The translations under genes and the position numbers were made by a program. The notes under the pieces are model-generated. The model had not been told where the DNA came from. It did not search any database and saw only the letters and a program-made list of their open reading frames with translations. A DNA stretch of 64,000 nt from Linyphia triangularis (Eukaryota; Arthropoda; Arachnida; Araneae; Linyphiidae), in contig OZ021729.1 in NCBI GenBank assembly GCA_963978545.1, forward strand, positions 10,396,001-10,460,000. Reading direction: 5' to 3'. Every line of letters starts with the position of its first letter. The first letter of the stretch is position 1. Below are positions 22,640-35,370 of the stretch, in pieces.

Positions 22640-24490
22640 CTTGCTGAATACACGTGCTTCGTTACGAAATTTTACAATTTGCATTTTAGCAATCAAAAGA
22701 CTTTAATATATTCCACATTTCGTGCGTTTAACGTTTCGACACCTGAAAATTGCATGAGCAAAATCGTATTACCTTACTTTGTCTATGCTTGCCATTGTTG
22801 GCATTTGTTCCAAATTTTATAATTAAAGCATATTGTAAGTGGGGCATTGTAATATTTCTTGTATAGAACGTTTCGCCTCCTTTTCGAATTATTAACCCTT
22901 TGCACTCCAGGCCTTTTTCGCGCGGAGGAATCAGCAACTCGAGACATTTTAGGTTCGGCTGGTGTTTATGGATTTGCTTCATAGAAACTAAACACAGTCA
23001 TTGGCCTTGCATCGACTCTCCGCACCACACCTAATGGTCCTCTCGTGGTTTGGCCTCCAATCGTGTGGCGCCTGAGAGGCACTACTGGAGTGCAAAAGGT
23101 TAAAGTTAGTTAATCGAGATCGGAATGGCTTATTTATTTGTGCTTGCTCTTGGTTCTAATTTTAATAGATGTGACAATAGTGGAAGTGATACGTTTGGAT
23201 ATCCTTCATTTGGAACGTTTAACCCCATTTCGACCCTTTAGAATCACGTAATCGAGATTGCAATAGCCTACGTTGTTTATATTTTTCTTGTTTCTAAATG
23301 TTAAAGTTGTGACTGCATTGGGAATGGGATATTGGGATATGCCTTGTATAGTTTGAATGTTTCGACTCCTTTTCGTCCCTAGTAAATTTATTAATAGATA
23401 TTGAAATAGTTTGCATTTTATATGTTTGCCCTTGTTGACATTTGTACCGAGTACCAGAGTTGTGGCTATATTGAAAGTGGAGCATTTGAATATGCCTCAT
23501 TTAGAACGTTTAACTCCTTTTTCGAGCCCTTAAAGTTGATTAGAATAGATTTTCTATGTTTGTCCTTGTTGACATTTGTATCAAATATCAGTTGTGACTA
23601 CATTGGAAGTGGGACATTCGAATATTCCTTAAATTAGAATATTTTACCACTTTTCGACCCCTTAAATTTGGTTTACCAAGATCGGAATAGCTCACTTATT
23701 CTATGTTTGTCCTTGTTTAAATCTGTAAATAAATATCAGTGTTGTGACTACTTTGGATGGGGGACTTTTGACTATCCTTCGTTTGCAACGTTCGACCCCC
23801 TTAAATTTGGCTAGTCGATAATATTTTTTCTATGTTTGTCCTTGCAGAAATTTGCACCAAATATCGGACTTGTGACTACATTTGAAGTGGAACATTCAAA
23901 TATCACTCGTTTAGAACATTTGACACCTATTTGATCCCTTAAAATTTGTTTAACCAAGATCGGAATAGCTCACTTATTCTATCCTTGTTTAAATCTGTAC
24001 TAAATATCAGTGTTGTGACTACTTTGGATGGGGGACTTTTGACTATCCCTCTTTTGTAACGTTCGACCCCCTTAAATTTGGCTAGTCGATAATATTTTTT
24101 CTATGTTTGTCCTTGCAGAAATTTGCACCAAATATCGGACTTGTAACTACATTTCAAGTGGAACATTCAAATATCACTCGTTTAGAACATTTGACACCTA
24201 TTTGATCCCTTAAAATTTGGTTTACCAAGATCTGAATAGCTCACTTATTCTATGTTTGTCCTTGTTTAAATCTGTACTAAATATCAGTGTTGTGACTTCA
24301 TTGGATGGGGGACTTTTGAATATCCCTCGTTTGGAACGTTCGACCCCTTAAGTTTAGCTAATCGAGATTGGAATAGAATACTTTTTCTGTGTTTGTTATT
24401 GTTGATATTTATATCCATTTTCAGAACTCTGACTATATGAGGAGTGGGAGAATTAGTTATGAGTGAGTGCTTTGCCTTACATATATGTAT
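22640..24490 (-). mobile_element. Non-autonomous Helitron copy 2 with 148-bp repeats
   Basis: Reverse-orientation relative of the Helitron at 32,244. The 5' end at about 24,490 has the same AAGGCAAAGC.CTCACTCA words. The 3' end at 22,640 reads, on the minus strand, AAGCACGTGTATTCAGCAAG, a decayed form of the terminal CTAG end. Between are about eight degenerate units with words such as TTCGACCCCTTAAA and TCGGAATAGCTCACTTATTC. A piggyBac-like MITE is nested inside. Confidence 0.75.
22896..23099. mobile_element. piggyBac-like MITE (204 bp) nested in the Helitron
   Basis: Perfect TTAA on both sides (22,892-22,895 and 23,100-23,103). The inverted ends are CCCTTTGCACTCCAG and CCTTTTGCACTCCAG. A second copy sits in the SINE at 50,746. 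G+C content is much higher than the surroundings. Confidence 0.9.
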
Positions 24491-25402
24491 GTATGTGTAA
24501 TTTCCAGTTCTAGTAATCTAGTTCCCAATATTTCTGCAACCATGAAGATCAAGATATCTATTAATTGATTCATTAATTACAGATACATAAAATGTCTAAG
24601 TCTTTTCTTTAAAATACAGTTTTATGGTACGCATGTTATTCTGCATTAATGAAGCAATTCGAGTTGCAAAACATATTAATACAACCATTTGGATTATAAA
24701 CTACCTCAACTTGAAATTATAACATTGAATACATCAACTTAAATTACTACATCCAAAATCTCCTGTTCTTTGAAATAATTCTTAATACTTACGTACCATA
24801 CGTTTCCTTAGGAGATATTTTAAATGTACTCATGTGCTCCAAGGAAACTTTAGAAAGTGTGTTCTTTTGACGTTCCAAGACGCTTTTGAGGAAGGGTTAT
24901 ATTCCAAAATGCATTTGTGTACACGTTTAGATTTCCGTATAATTTCTAGTGTGCTTTTTTATTCATTGTAATTTCGTAAGTAGAAATAGATTATTTTTTT
25001 TTAATTCAAAATGTTTGATTTTGTAAGTTAAAGTATTAGATTATTGTAAGTTAAATTATACTACTTTGCAAGTTAAAATGATTGATTTTGTATTTTCAAA
25101 ATATGATTCAAGCTGCTTAATTTTAAATTAATGATTTTTTATTTTATACTTTAATACATTTCTTATCACTAATTTAATTTGCATATTAATTGTTCAAAAG
25201 TTTACAAATAATAACTTCATTCAAGGCAAATGTTTCACTGTGCATTACTTTGTGTGCATTAGTTTATTAATTTTAATCTGATTCTGGCGTGGTATACAGT
25301 GGTATAAGTCAGTGGTATGCCATTAATTTTGAAAAGACTAAAGAAAAAAATGCATGGCAAAGTGTAATGGAAGCTCGTCTTGTACCTTATTTAAACCATT
25401 AT

Positions 25403-25692
25403 TTTTGCTTGTAACTTTTGATTTTGATGTTCTTTTGATGCTTGTAACTTTTGATTTTGATGTTCTTTTGATGCTTGTAACTTTCGATTTTGATGTTCTT
25501 TTGATGCTTGTAACTTTTGATTTTGATGTTCTTTTGATGCTTGTAACTTTTGATTTTGATGTTCTTTTGATGCTTGTAACTTTTGATTTTGATGTTCTTT
25601 TGATGCTTGTAACTTTTGATTTTGATGTTCTTTTGATGCTTGTACCTTTTGATTTTGATGTTCTTTTGATGCTTGTAACTTTTGATTTTGAC
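25403..25692. repeat. 30-bp minisatellite, about ten copies
   Basis: Unit: CTTGTAACTTTTGATTTTGA followed by TGTTCTTTTGATG, with a 30-base period and only a few substitutions. It lies downstream of the SP3 polyadenylation signal. The unit-like words also occur once at 11,125, downstream of SP2. Open frames on both strands follow from a period divisible by three. Confidence 0.95.
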
Positions 25693-26760
25693 CATTCTCA
25701 ATACGTCTCAATTTAAAGCGTTTTCTCCCATTGAAATTTGAAAGAGGAATGTTATGTTGCATTATTTTGAATACATATTTGTTTGTTTTGAATGCAGAGT
25801 AGCTAAACAATATTTAAAAATTTATCTATGCAAACTACTAGTTAATTATAATAATATGATTTACGTTACGTTATTTCTTTTCATCAAGTATGTGAAATGC
25901 ATTTTACACAAAGACATAAACGCAAACGTAATCTTGAAAAAAATATTTATTTGCTTGTAGAGAAAGTGTTTTAAGATTATTTACATATAGTCATCTTATC
26001 CCGCCATATTTCATGAATGAGAATATTTTCTACATTTGAATGAATTTTCACACATCCGATCCAGGTATTGATATTCCAAATCCGGGCAAATTTTCACATC
26101 TTCTCCTTTATTTTTTTCAAGCAATCAACATTAAGCTCTCCTTCAAGTTTTGCAATTGCTTTTTTAGCCATTTCCGTAATGCATTTCTAAAAAAAACAAA
26201 CAAACATATTTAGAGAAAAGTTAATATATATGTACTTTGTTAAGTTCTCCAAATAAAACGAACCTAAGATATGAGAATTTTTAACTATGGCAATGCTGAA
26301 TTAATCTGTTCCAAACTAAGAACATTTGGTTGATTATTAAAAAGTTGGCTGAACACCTTTTAAGTTGATTACTAAAAGGTTGACTGTACACATTTTGTTT
26401 TATTATATTTATATATTTCAGTACATTCAAAATTTAATTTTCCAAAAGATTCTAAATTGCCATTACATAGACCTTCAAAACATATATACTGCGCATGTCC
26501 GTTTAGTCTATAGTTGCATTACAGGTCTTCTCAAAATAGATTTACCATTTCATCAAGCGTCATTTTCTTTTGAGGATATGTTCATGTCTTGACTGCTTTT
26601 TCTTGAACATGTCTGTTTCTACTTTTTCAAGAACATTTTTGAAATAATGCCATTGCACTTGTATGCTTGTTGCTTGGATTTGTAACATTATTCATCAGAG
26701 ACCTGGCTTTTTCAGATCCTCTTGTACTTCAAACGTTAGATCTTTGTATGGGATCACTTA

Positions 26761-27230
26761 GGGCCGCGTAGCCCAGTCGGGAGAGTATCGTTCTCGCAAC
26801 TAGAAGGTTGCGAGCCCTGAGGTTGCGAGTTCGGGCCTGGGACCGACTAAAAACCGCCGTGTTCGCTAATGGTGACTGGAGCACGTTAAATCAGTCATGG
26901 TCGCAAAGTCCTCCAAGTTCCCATACAAATCAATACCTCTGGGGGTGGCAAAGCCAAGTCTTCTGGTGGAATCTTCTGCTTGGTATTGCCTCTAAATTAA
27001 GAAGTTCCACATACGGTCGGTAGTGCTGCCATCTACCGGATAGCTACCGAAAGAGGTAGAAATGAACTCTTAAGGTGGCTATAGGTAGACTTGCTCACTC
27101 CCATTTCGCGAGTGTGCGCTTACATCCTGTGCAGTACTGCTCACTACCGATCTGTACGGGATATGGGGTTGGTACAAAATGCTTAAGCAGAGGTGCCTTA
27201 GTCCCCATAGTCCTTGATAAGAAGAAGAAG
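26761..27230 (+). mobile_element. SINE family 1 copy 1 (470 bp), SP3 intron 4
   Basis: Flanked by a 13-base duplication ATGGGATCACTTA / ATGGGATTACTTA (26,748-26,760 and 27,231-27,243). The head has a tRNA-like A box (GTAGCCCAGTCGGGAGAG) and B box (GCGAGTTCGGGCC). The tail is a (GAA)n run. This copy has a 16-base internal duplication just before the B box, compared with the copy at 50,538. The matching site in SP5 (ATGGGGTCACTTA near 57,688) is empty. Confidence 0.93.
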
Positions 27231-28261
27231 ATGGGATTACTTAAAGACTTGGTATATTGGTAGAATTCTACGACTTTTTTTTTACCTGAAAATTAGCATT
27301 AAGGTAAGTGTTCACGAGGGAGAAAACTCGCGCTAGTTCCATGCGAGGAACTTGCTGCACTGTTTCCACTGCATATGCAAGTTTACTCGCGGAGGGGTGG
27401 TTGCAATTTTCTCCCAGTAGAAATCTTGCATAGGTGTGTCCACGACGGCGGCGTGCAACTGGAAATTGATTCTCCGGGGAAAATCGGCTGTAATTTTGCT
27501 TTTGTATAATAACGGCAATATTTGTTTTTCATTTATTCAGGATTTTTAGATTATGTTAGATGAAAATAATTTATTAGGAGACAAGATTTTAGGTAAAATA
27601 ATACACCCCATAAAATTAATTGGCAGCTCCAATTATATAAAAAATATATATCATTTAAATTATTAACCATGTATAATAAATAATTGTTAACATATTACAA
27701 GAAATAAAATTATTTCTTTGAAGAATAATAATTGTTGTGAACAACAGGCAAATTTTAAAGACAATTATAGTTTTTTCTATGAATTTTTATCTAAAAAAGG
27801 AATTTTAGGAAAAGATAAGAATCGTTATTTATAAATTTAATGGTATTGTTTTATTATCTATTTTATGTAGAACAATTATTACACAAATTATTTTTGAATA
27901 TACATTATACTGATTTTAAGTACAATTTTATGTGGTGAAGTTTTTTTTTTTTCATTTTTGCTATAAGTAATATAACTTTTATGAAACAAATGCATGTTTT
28001 AAACAGATATTTTGTAAAATATTTTAATAATTTCCTGTTTTTCATAAGAGTATGAAAACTCTTATGAAGAAGTAATTATCTGATTAAATAACGAATATGC
28101 ATTTAAGAACGTTAAAAAAAAAATCTAAAAAATCAAAATAAGAATCAATAGTTAATTTGCATTTTATCGTTAATCTGAATAATACGATACATCGCATTAA
28201 TATAACAATAAAATTAATTTAATTCACATAATTATAACAAATTCCAAATTGAAAACCAAAA

Positions 28262-28340
28262 AAAAAAGTTAACGGGGATCGAACCAGGATTCTTTCGAGT
28301 GCAAAAGAAGACTCTACGCACAACGCCATCTGACCCAACA
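28262..28340 (-). other. tRNA-like block, probably a tRNA-derived relic
   Basis: On the minus strand there is a strong B box (GGTTCGATCCCC) about 55 bases after a weak A box (GTCAGATGGCG), with an overall length of about 72 bases ending GTTAAC. The acceptor and T stems do not pair fully, so a working tRNA is unlikely. Confidence 0.35.
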
Positions 28341-28796
28341 AATAAATGAGTGAAGTATAAATGTTGTACAAGTTTCTTTTTCAGTTTATTTAATTAAAAT
28401 AAAATGGAGTTTTGCACAGGCAATAAACATTAATTTTCATTACATCTAGTCAAAAGATCTTCATGGTATATTTTCTAATACTGCAAAAAGAAAATTATGC
28501 ACGATAACGCATGAAGGAAATTCTTTCGCTACATGAGCAGAATGAATCATACTGTGCCTTTTTAAACCTTATATTTGATACGAACGTATTTTAATATTTT
28601 TAATTAATCAAATTCATGCTATTTTTACTTAATCCAAGATAGTTTTACCAATTTCTACTAAACTCAGAAACTTCCAAATGAATGTGTCATTCGGATCTTC
28701 AAAGGTAGAAACTCGACATGCGTTTATATTTACAATCTTGTAATTTTTGCAAAAGCTCGTCGTTAATCCTATGCAATAATGATAAGTCCTATACAG

Positions 28797-29589
28797 CAGG
28801 GTTGCCAGATGAAAAAAGTAAAATAATGCCAAATTGCTGTTAAAATAAAGCCAAAAAAGGCCAAACTGTGACATCATCGATAAATTGATGCCAAATGGGA
28901 AAAAATGCATGATTTTAGTGTTCTGTATGACAAATGTTTAAAAAATAGTACTCTAGATTCACTAGGATGTCTCTTCGGTCGTCCTTAACAACAAACATTT
29001 TAAAATTTTAATTTTTTAATTAAAAATTGATTAATTTTTTAATTTTCAAAATTGTTCAAGAATTTTTTTTTGTCTAAAATATTTGTGTTTAGTATCACAT
29101 AAATGCTAAAAAAAAAAAAAAAAAAAAAAAAAATAATTCTTTCTAAAAATATACCTTCCTTTGGACACATAATTCGTTAAACATAGAAAACTATGAATAC
29201 TTTCCATACAAGGTACAATGGATAATAGATTGATAAAATTATACCCACGGAATTTGTGTGTGTGCAATTTGAACTCCTTGTTAAAAATGTGAAATACATG
29301 AATGCATAAGTTAAAGGGAAATGGGTGAGAAGAGGGGGGGATCAAAATTTTTGCAATATCTCTATCATCATTAAGTTGAGCATAATTTTCTAGATATCTA
29401 TTAGTATCAAAATGTATATGTTTATATCAAATAGTTAAAAAAAATTGGAATTTTTTTTAAAAATATTTAAAGTGTAATTTAAAAAAATGCTTGAAAATTT
29501 ATAATATTTTTTACATTCTTTTTTCTTCAGTTTATTCTTTTTTTTTTTTTTTTTTTTTAAAAATTGGAAGAGCCAATATGGCAACCCTG
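28797..29589. mobile_element. hAT-type MITE (793 bp) with perfect 8-bp duplication
   Basis: Ends CAGGGTTGCCA...TGGCAACCCTG are flanked on both sides by CTATACAG (28,789-28,796 and 29,590-29,597). The end sequence and 8-bp duplication are typical of the hAT superfamily. The interior is A+T-rich with poly(A) and poly(T) runs and no transposase. Confidence 0.93.
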
Positions 29590-29772
29590 CTATACAGTGC
29601 GAATAATTCAAAAGAATTATTTAATAAAATCAGCTTCACGATTGAGGATTCGACTGTCAACTTGCGGCGAGAAGCTGCAACATTTTCCGAACGGCTGGAA
29701 TCAAGGAAGAAAACTTGCAGAACTAGTGTCCACGAGAGGATTTTCGGTCGGCGCAAGTCTTGCTGCAACCAT

Positions 29773-30112
29773 CGATATAGATAAACAACTGGATAGACTG
29801 CTCCATTGTCAATGCAAAGAGAAAAACGCGCCGGGGATTGCGAAGCTGGTGGGAAGATTAACCAATCACAGTTCACTTTTATGGTTGGATGGAAATGGGA
29901 AAAACTTTGTAAAATGCTAGAGTATATATTTTTTTGCACATTATTACTAATTAAGGTCTACTATTGACATTTCTGCTGTGTACAACCCAAAATTCTATTT
30001 TCAATTCTCAGCAATCCGTATTTTTTATCCCACCAACGGCATCTGGCAACGGCTTCATTTTCCCAGCGTTAAGCAGTCTATCCAGTTGTTTATTTATATC
30101 GATGGCTGCAAC
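29773..30112 (+). mobile_element. MITE-D copy 2 (about 340 bp)
   Basis: Begins ATCGATATAGATAAACAACT and ends with the inverted form. It shares GCGCCGGGGATTGCG and GTCTACTATTGACA with the other copies. It lies inside the 2.9-kb insertion. Confidence 0.85.
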
Positions 30113-30482
30113 GGACTAAAACTTCCCGATATTGGACTCTCAAGGGTGTGTACACGAGCGAGAAGCCGTTTTGCATCGAACTTTTCTCGCCCGTGGACCT
30201 TTAGGTTTGAAATATGGGTCATCCAAGCAGATATACAGACATTCTTATCATGAAGGTGGTGATTTTGTAAAGAATTAATAAGGTGCATAGTAAGCACATT
30301 GGAAATGCGGTTTTTTAAATGGCTGGTATGTTCATTTAATCTCTTTATTATAATGAGTCTATTGCTTTATGCACGTGTTGAATTAATCTTTATATCTATT
30401 AGGTACGTTTTGGTGCACCCTGTATTTATGGTGTTTGTAGTTGTGTAAGTTGTCATGGTCTTCCATTCGAACTTTGGTATTA

Positions 30483-31141
30483 TAGTGGCGACTGCAATTT
30501 TTGGACCTCATCGAACATCATTCTGAATTTTTTATAGAAATTGGAGAAAAGTGTGTAGATTGGGAATCCACTGGTCTGCCGTGGCAAAAATGGCCGAAAC
30601 TGATCAAAAATTGACTTGGAATGTGTTGAACTAAAATCCGATTGCCAAATGTGTCATAACTTGCCAAAACGAGAACAAACTTTTTCATCTGGCAACCATT
30701 GCATTTTGATTTTCAATGAGAAAAAGCGCAAACGATTTCTGATCTCTGGCTCGGAAAACTAGTATTTTTAAAAAGTAAGCCAAATTGGCGACATTAGTTA
30801 CGTCATCAGTGTCGTAATGTTTATTGCCAACTTGGCTCCCTTTTATTAGATGCAAGTAGACCGTTGCCAAATATCTGAATCGTCTACAGCCTTCTTAATT
30901 GAAAATTAAAGAGTGAGGGTTACCAAATATAAAAAAAAAAATGCTCATTATTTGGCAAGTAATAGCGCATTTGGCAATTGAATTTAGTTCAACTTTTTCA
31001 AAGTCGATTTTTGACCAGTTTCGGTCATTTTTGCCACGTTAGACCAGTGGATTCGTAATCTACTAACTTTTCTCCAATTTCTATAAAAAATTCAGAATGA
31101 TGCTCGATGGGGTCCAAAAATTGCAGTCGCCTCTCAGTCTA
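30483..31141. mobile_element. MITE-B copy 3, SP3 intron 4
   Basis: Full-length 660-bp palindromic MITE. It lies between ACTTTGGTAT and GGAAGTCATCTT, the same site as copy 1 in SP2 (15,308). SP4 and SP5 are empty there. Confidence 0.9.
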
Positions 31142-31344
31142 CATAGGAAGTCATCTTGGCGAGACACCACCTAACGTATCACGCTCGTTTCTAGCATTCG
31201 TTGTTTTGGCTGACCATTGACCAGATTGGTTAGATTTAAACTAAACAAGATACTCGTAGAAAAAAAAATGTCATTGTTAATTGGTCTTTCCATGAGCTTT
31301 CACTCATACAGTCTCATTTCATAAATAAATATAAATTTTTGTAT

Positions 31345-32112
31345 TGTTGCGTTTGACGGGTTCGAAAGATTTGACGCCAAATCAGATCAAAACTTGCAGA
31401 AATTTATTCCAAAATAACTCTTCACAGTTCTCTTACAGTTCCAGAACCTCTCTTTCTAGTAGACACAATACAGCTCTTTTCACCTCAATAGAGCACAAAA
31501 CAGCAGTTAAAAACTTGACAACAACTGCTAAATCACTGCAAAAGACAATGCAATACAGTTCGCTCACTGAGACTCAGTAATTCCAGTCAACTAATGGACT
31601 CAGCTAAATACAACTCAGTGACTCAAAATCAGTCAACTAACTCAGTGACTCAAAATCCAAGAACTAACTCCATCACCCGCTCCCTGAGCTTTTATAAGGG
31701 AGGTGAACGTACGTGAACCTTCTTGAAACTCCTAGAGGTAGACATTTGGAGAACTTTCCAGATTGTAGTCGAAAAGTCCTGTACATGGGATATGGGATAC
31801 ATGTACCTATACATGTACCGAAAATGTCGCCAAGTTTAGCGACAAAAATTAGTCGCCAAAACCGTCGCCAGCTTGGCTATATCTCGCCAAATTGGCGAGA
31901 TTCCCATTATCATAATGTTAAATGCCCTGCCCCTTGAAACTCGCTTCCCAGAGTTACCTCTGTAAAACCCGTTATCAAGCATCAAGGGATTCATTGCAGG
32001 GAAACAAATTAACGACAAACTATTGCACTGCCTTAAGCGAAATGTACATACATTTTACTATTTACAAAATTAACACTACGAAATATTTACAAATATACAA
32101 AAATTCGTAACA
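31345..32112 (-). mobile_element. Solo LTR copy 2 (768 bp)
   Basis: Reverse-orientation copy of the LTR at 18,574. It starts TGTTGCG and ends CGTAACA in plus-strand reading. The flanks are GTAT and GTTT, a 4-bp duplication with one change. It lies where SP3 exon 4 would be expected. Confidence 0.85.
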
Positions 32113-32243
32113 GTTTGTTGTTGCTTTATAGAAACACATGTAGCGGTACTACAAACCGAAGTAATGTATGCAACTTGCCATAAAGTATAAGCAATGCAAT
32201 GAATAAGCAGGTATCAGAAATGTATACCCCAAAGCATGGCTTA

Positions 32244-33735
32244 TCTCTATATATATAAGGCAAAGCCCTCACTCACTCACTGACTCACTCACTCATCACT
32301 AATTCTCCCACTTCCCACATAGTCACAACTCTGAAAATCGGCACAAATATCAACAATGGTAAAAATAGAAAAAGTAAGCTATTCCGATCTCGATTAACCC
32401 ACTTTAAGGGGTGGAAAAAGGGTTAAACGTTCCAAACGAGGAATATTCGAATGTCCCACTTCCGACATGGCCACAATTTTGAAAATTGGCTTAAATACCA
32501 ACAATGTTAAACATAGAAAAAGCATGCTAATCCGATCTCGGTTAACCCACTTTAAGGGGTCTAAAAGGGGTTAAACGTTCCAAACGAGGGATATTCGAAT
32601 GTACCACTTCCCATATGGTCACAACTCTAAAAATTGGTACAAATGTCAACAATATTAAAAATAGAAAAAGTAAGCTATTCCGATCTCGATTAACCCACTT
32701 TAAAACGTCAAAAAGGGGTTAAACGTTCCAAGCGAGCGATATATTCGAATGTCCTACTTCTCATATTTTCACAACTCTGAAAACTGGTGTGAATATAAAT
32801 AAAGACAAACGCAAAAAAAATGAGCTATTCCGATCTCGGGTGGATCAAGGGGTGGAAAAGGGGTTAAACGTTCCAAACGAAGAATATTCGAATGTACCAC
32901 TTCCCATATGGTCACAACTCTAAAAATTGGTAAAAATATCAACAAAGACAAACGTAGAAAAGTTAAGCTATTCCGAGCTTGATAAACCCACTTTAAGGGG
33001 GTGGAAAAGGGGTTAAACATTCCAAACTCGAATATTCCACTTCCCATATAGTCACAACTCTGAAAATTGGTAGGAATGTCAAAAAAGATAAACGTAGAAA
33101 AAGTAAGCCATTCCGATCTCGATTAACCCACTTAAGGGTTGCAAAAAGCGTTAAACGTTCCAAACTAGGGATATTCGAATGTCCCACTTCCCATTTGGTC
33201 ACAACTCGGAAAATTGGTACAAATGTCGAAAAAGATTAAACAGAAAAAGTAAGCTATTCCGTTCTCGATTGACCAACTTTAAGGGGTCGAAAAGGGGTTA
33301 AATGTTCCAAACGAGGGATATCCGAATGTTCCTCTTCCAATGTAGTCATATTTCTGATATTTGGTGCAAATGTTAAAAGGGTAAATGTTAAAAAAATAAG
33401 TCATTCCAATATCGATTAACGAATTTTTAAGGGATGAAAAGTCGACGCAATATTGAAACTATACGAGGATTAACTTAATGTCTTAATTCCAATACAGCTA
33501 CTACTTTGAAATTTAGAACTAAGAGCAAACATAAACACACTAAACTATTCCAATTTACTATTCACAATTATAAATTTCGTTTAAAATGTCAAGAAAGGAA
33601 AGTTCCTATTTTGATAAATCAATTTGTCGGGATCGAAATGGGAGCAAACGTCTGAAGTGTAGAATACATGAATATCTTTTGATCGCTAAAATGCTAATGG
33701 TAAAATTTCGTAGCGCAGCACGGGTATTCAGCTAG
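32244..33735 (+). mobile_element. Non-autonomous Helitron copy 1 (1,492 bp)
   Basis: Starts TCTCTATATATATAAGGC after an A, and ends GGTATTCAGCTAG before a T. This fits Helitron rules: 5' TC, 3' CTAG, insertion between A and T. A short GC-containing stem (GCGCAGCACGGG) lies near the 3' end. The body is seven to eight units of about 148 bases (marker GATCTCGATTAACCCAC at 32,386, 32,534, 32,682 and on). No Rep/helicase coding. Confidence 0.85.
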
Positions 33736-34533
33736 TTTTAATTAAAGCGCAAGCCAATAAGTATAATTCCTGACAAATAATACTTTACAAGTTACGCGCA
33801 CCGCAAACGAACTTTAAAATCCAATGCAAACAATCCTTCCATGGAGTAGGGAAGAGCATAGTAGTCAAATGTGCTTAAATTGAACACTAATTGAGGTTGT
33901 TAAACATTAAACGGTTTATAATGTCTAAAATTTTACCATGTGGAGTTATTAATCTATGTTTGAATATCTTTGATTTTCTAGTTATTTTAAAAGAATTTTT
34001 TCATTGTATGTTCTAAATTCACAAAGTTGCAGCAGTTTTTAATTTAAAATGGTTAATACTTGATTTTAATTGACATACATTATCGTGATAGAACCCATTT
34101 ATTTGTCTCAAAAATCTTACTCGGATGATTTTTGCTAATTATGGATGATGAACGAAAGCCATAACATGCAAATTATATTTGACAAAATTTGGCGAAAAAG
34201 AAATATGAAAAGTTATCTCTGGGAGAATATTTGCAACGATTTGCCTTAAAAAATGACCATATATTCACACTAGAAATAAAAATTAAACCACATGTGAACT
34301 CCTGAATCTAATTCGATTAAGGTATCTTTTTCTTACCAATGCTGACAAGAATCTCCAGGAAATATTAAAGACGTTATTTTACAAGTATATGAACATATTC
34401 TATTTGTGATAATCCAAATGTAAAATAAGATCAAATGTTTTCTTATATCCGTATTCTGCAATACATGTGTTACAGACTAAACAGCGAAAATTTTAGCTAC
34501 GCCAAACGGCTTGCAACTTTGTTAATTTTTCAG

Positions 34534-34713
34534 TTGGTTGTTTTCAGATTATCTGGCGCCGTCAGCAACACGAGGGTTATAATGCCCCAAAACATTCGTC
34601 ATTAGACAAGCCAACATACATTTACAAACACCCATATCTAACATGGGACTCGAACCCGCAACCTCGCGTTTCAGAAGCTAGCACGCTAAACACTATACCG
34701 TTTGGTTGGCCTC
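34534..34713 (-). mobile_element. SINE family 3 copy 2 (180 bp), SP3 intron 2
   Basis: Flanked by a 10-base duplication AATTTTTCAG (34,524-34,533 and 34,714-34,723). The minus-strand head reads ACGGTATAGTGTTTAGCGTG (A box) and GGTTCGAGTCC (B box), clearly tRNA-derived. The body is short and has no A-rich tail. Confidence 0.92.
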
Positions 34714-35017
34714 AATTTTTCAGATCATTTTGAGTAAACATTCAAAATATACAACACATCAAAAGAAAAGTAATTATTCTCAGTTATCAGAATGTTATTG
34801 AAATGTTTATTTCTGGCTCCAATTATGTGGTGAAAGTCAAAATTACTGATTCAAAAAGAAAGTTATTCCTTGGATTGATGGATTAAATCTGATGAAGGTG
34901 TATTGGATGATCGTACCGGCTCGTTCAAATAGACTGCAGATTGTTCACATGCCATGGAAGTACAACTTGTGACGTACTAGTTCTAATTCATCAACGTTTT
35001 GCTTAGTTTTGGCCATC

Positions 35018-35350
35018 GATATAGATAAACAACTGGGTAGACTGCTTAACGCTGGGAAAATGCAGTCGTTGCCAGATGCCGTTTGGTGGACAAAAAATAC
35101 GGATTGCCGAGGATTGAAAATAAAATTTTGGGTTGTACACAGCAGAAATGTCAATAGTAGACCTCAATTAGTAATGATGTGTAAAAAAATATCTACTCTA
35201 GTACTTTACAAGGTTTCTCGCATTCCCATCCAACTATAAAAGTGAACTGTGATTGGTTAATCATCTACCCATATATCATCAACCACCGGCGCGTTTTTCT
35301 CCTTGCATTGACATCGGAGCAGTCTATCCAGTTGTTTATCTATATCGATT
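35018..35350 (-). mobile_element. MITE-D copy 3 (about 335 bp), SP3 intron 2
   Basis: Inverted ends ATCGATATAGATAAACAACT. The interior is the reverse complement of copy 2 (29,773), including ACGGATTGCCGAGGATTG. Confidence 0.88.
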
Positions 35351-35370
35351 GTTTTGGTTCATCCGAGGTA

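Larger units (their letters stand above)
27302..30197. mobile_element. 2.9-kb A+T-rich composite insertion in SP3 intron 4
   Basis: Comparison with the matching introns of SP2 (15,031) and SP5 (57,750) shows this block is extra: flanking words CGACCTGAAAATTAGCATT and TAGGTTTGAAATATGGGTC are contiguous elsewhere. The ends carry loosely inverted words (GTGTTCACGAGGGAGAAAA and, inverted, CCACGGGCGAGAAAAG). The left target is TTAA and the right TTTA. Inside are a tRNA-like block, a hAT MITE and a MITE-D copy. No coding sequence was recognised. Confidence 0.6.

Noticed and set aside
25354..25810. Open frames with 10-residue repeats on both strands
   Set aside because: They follow from the 30-bp minisatellite; several frames on both strands are open at once, which is not how a gene behaves.
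31340..33830. Hidden SP3 exons 3 and 4
   Set aside because: I looked for the LGRF and EE(F/L)xxW exon starts and for the conserved donor flanks on the minus strand and found neither.
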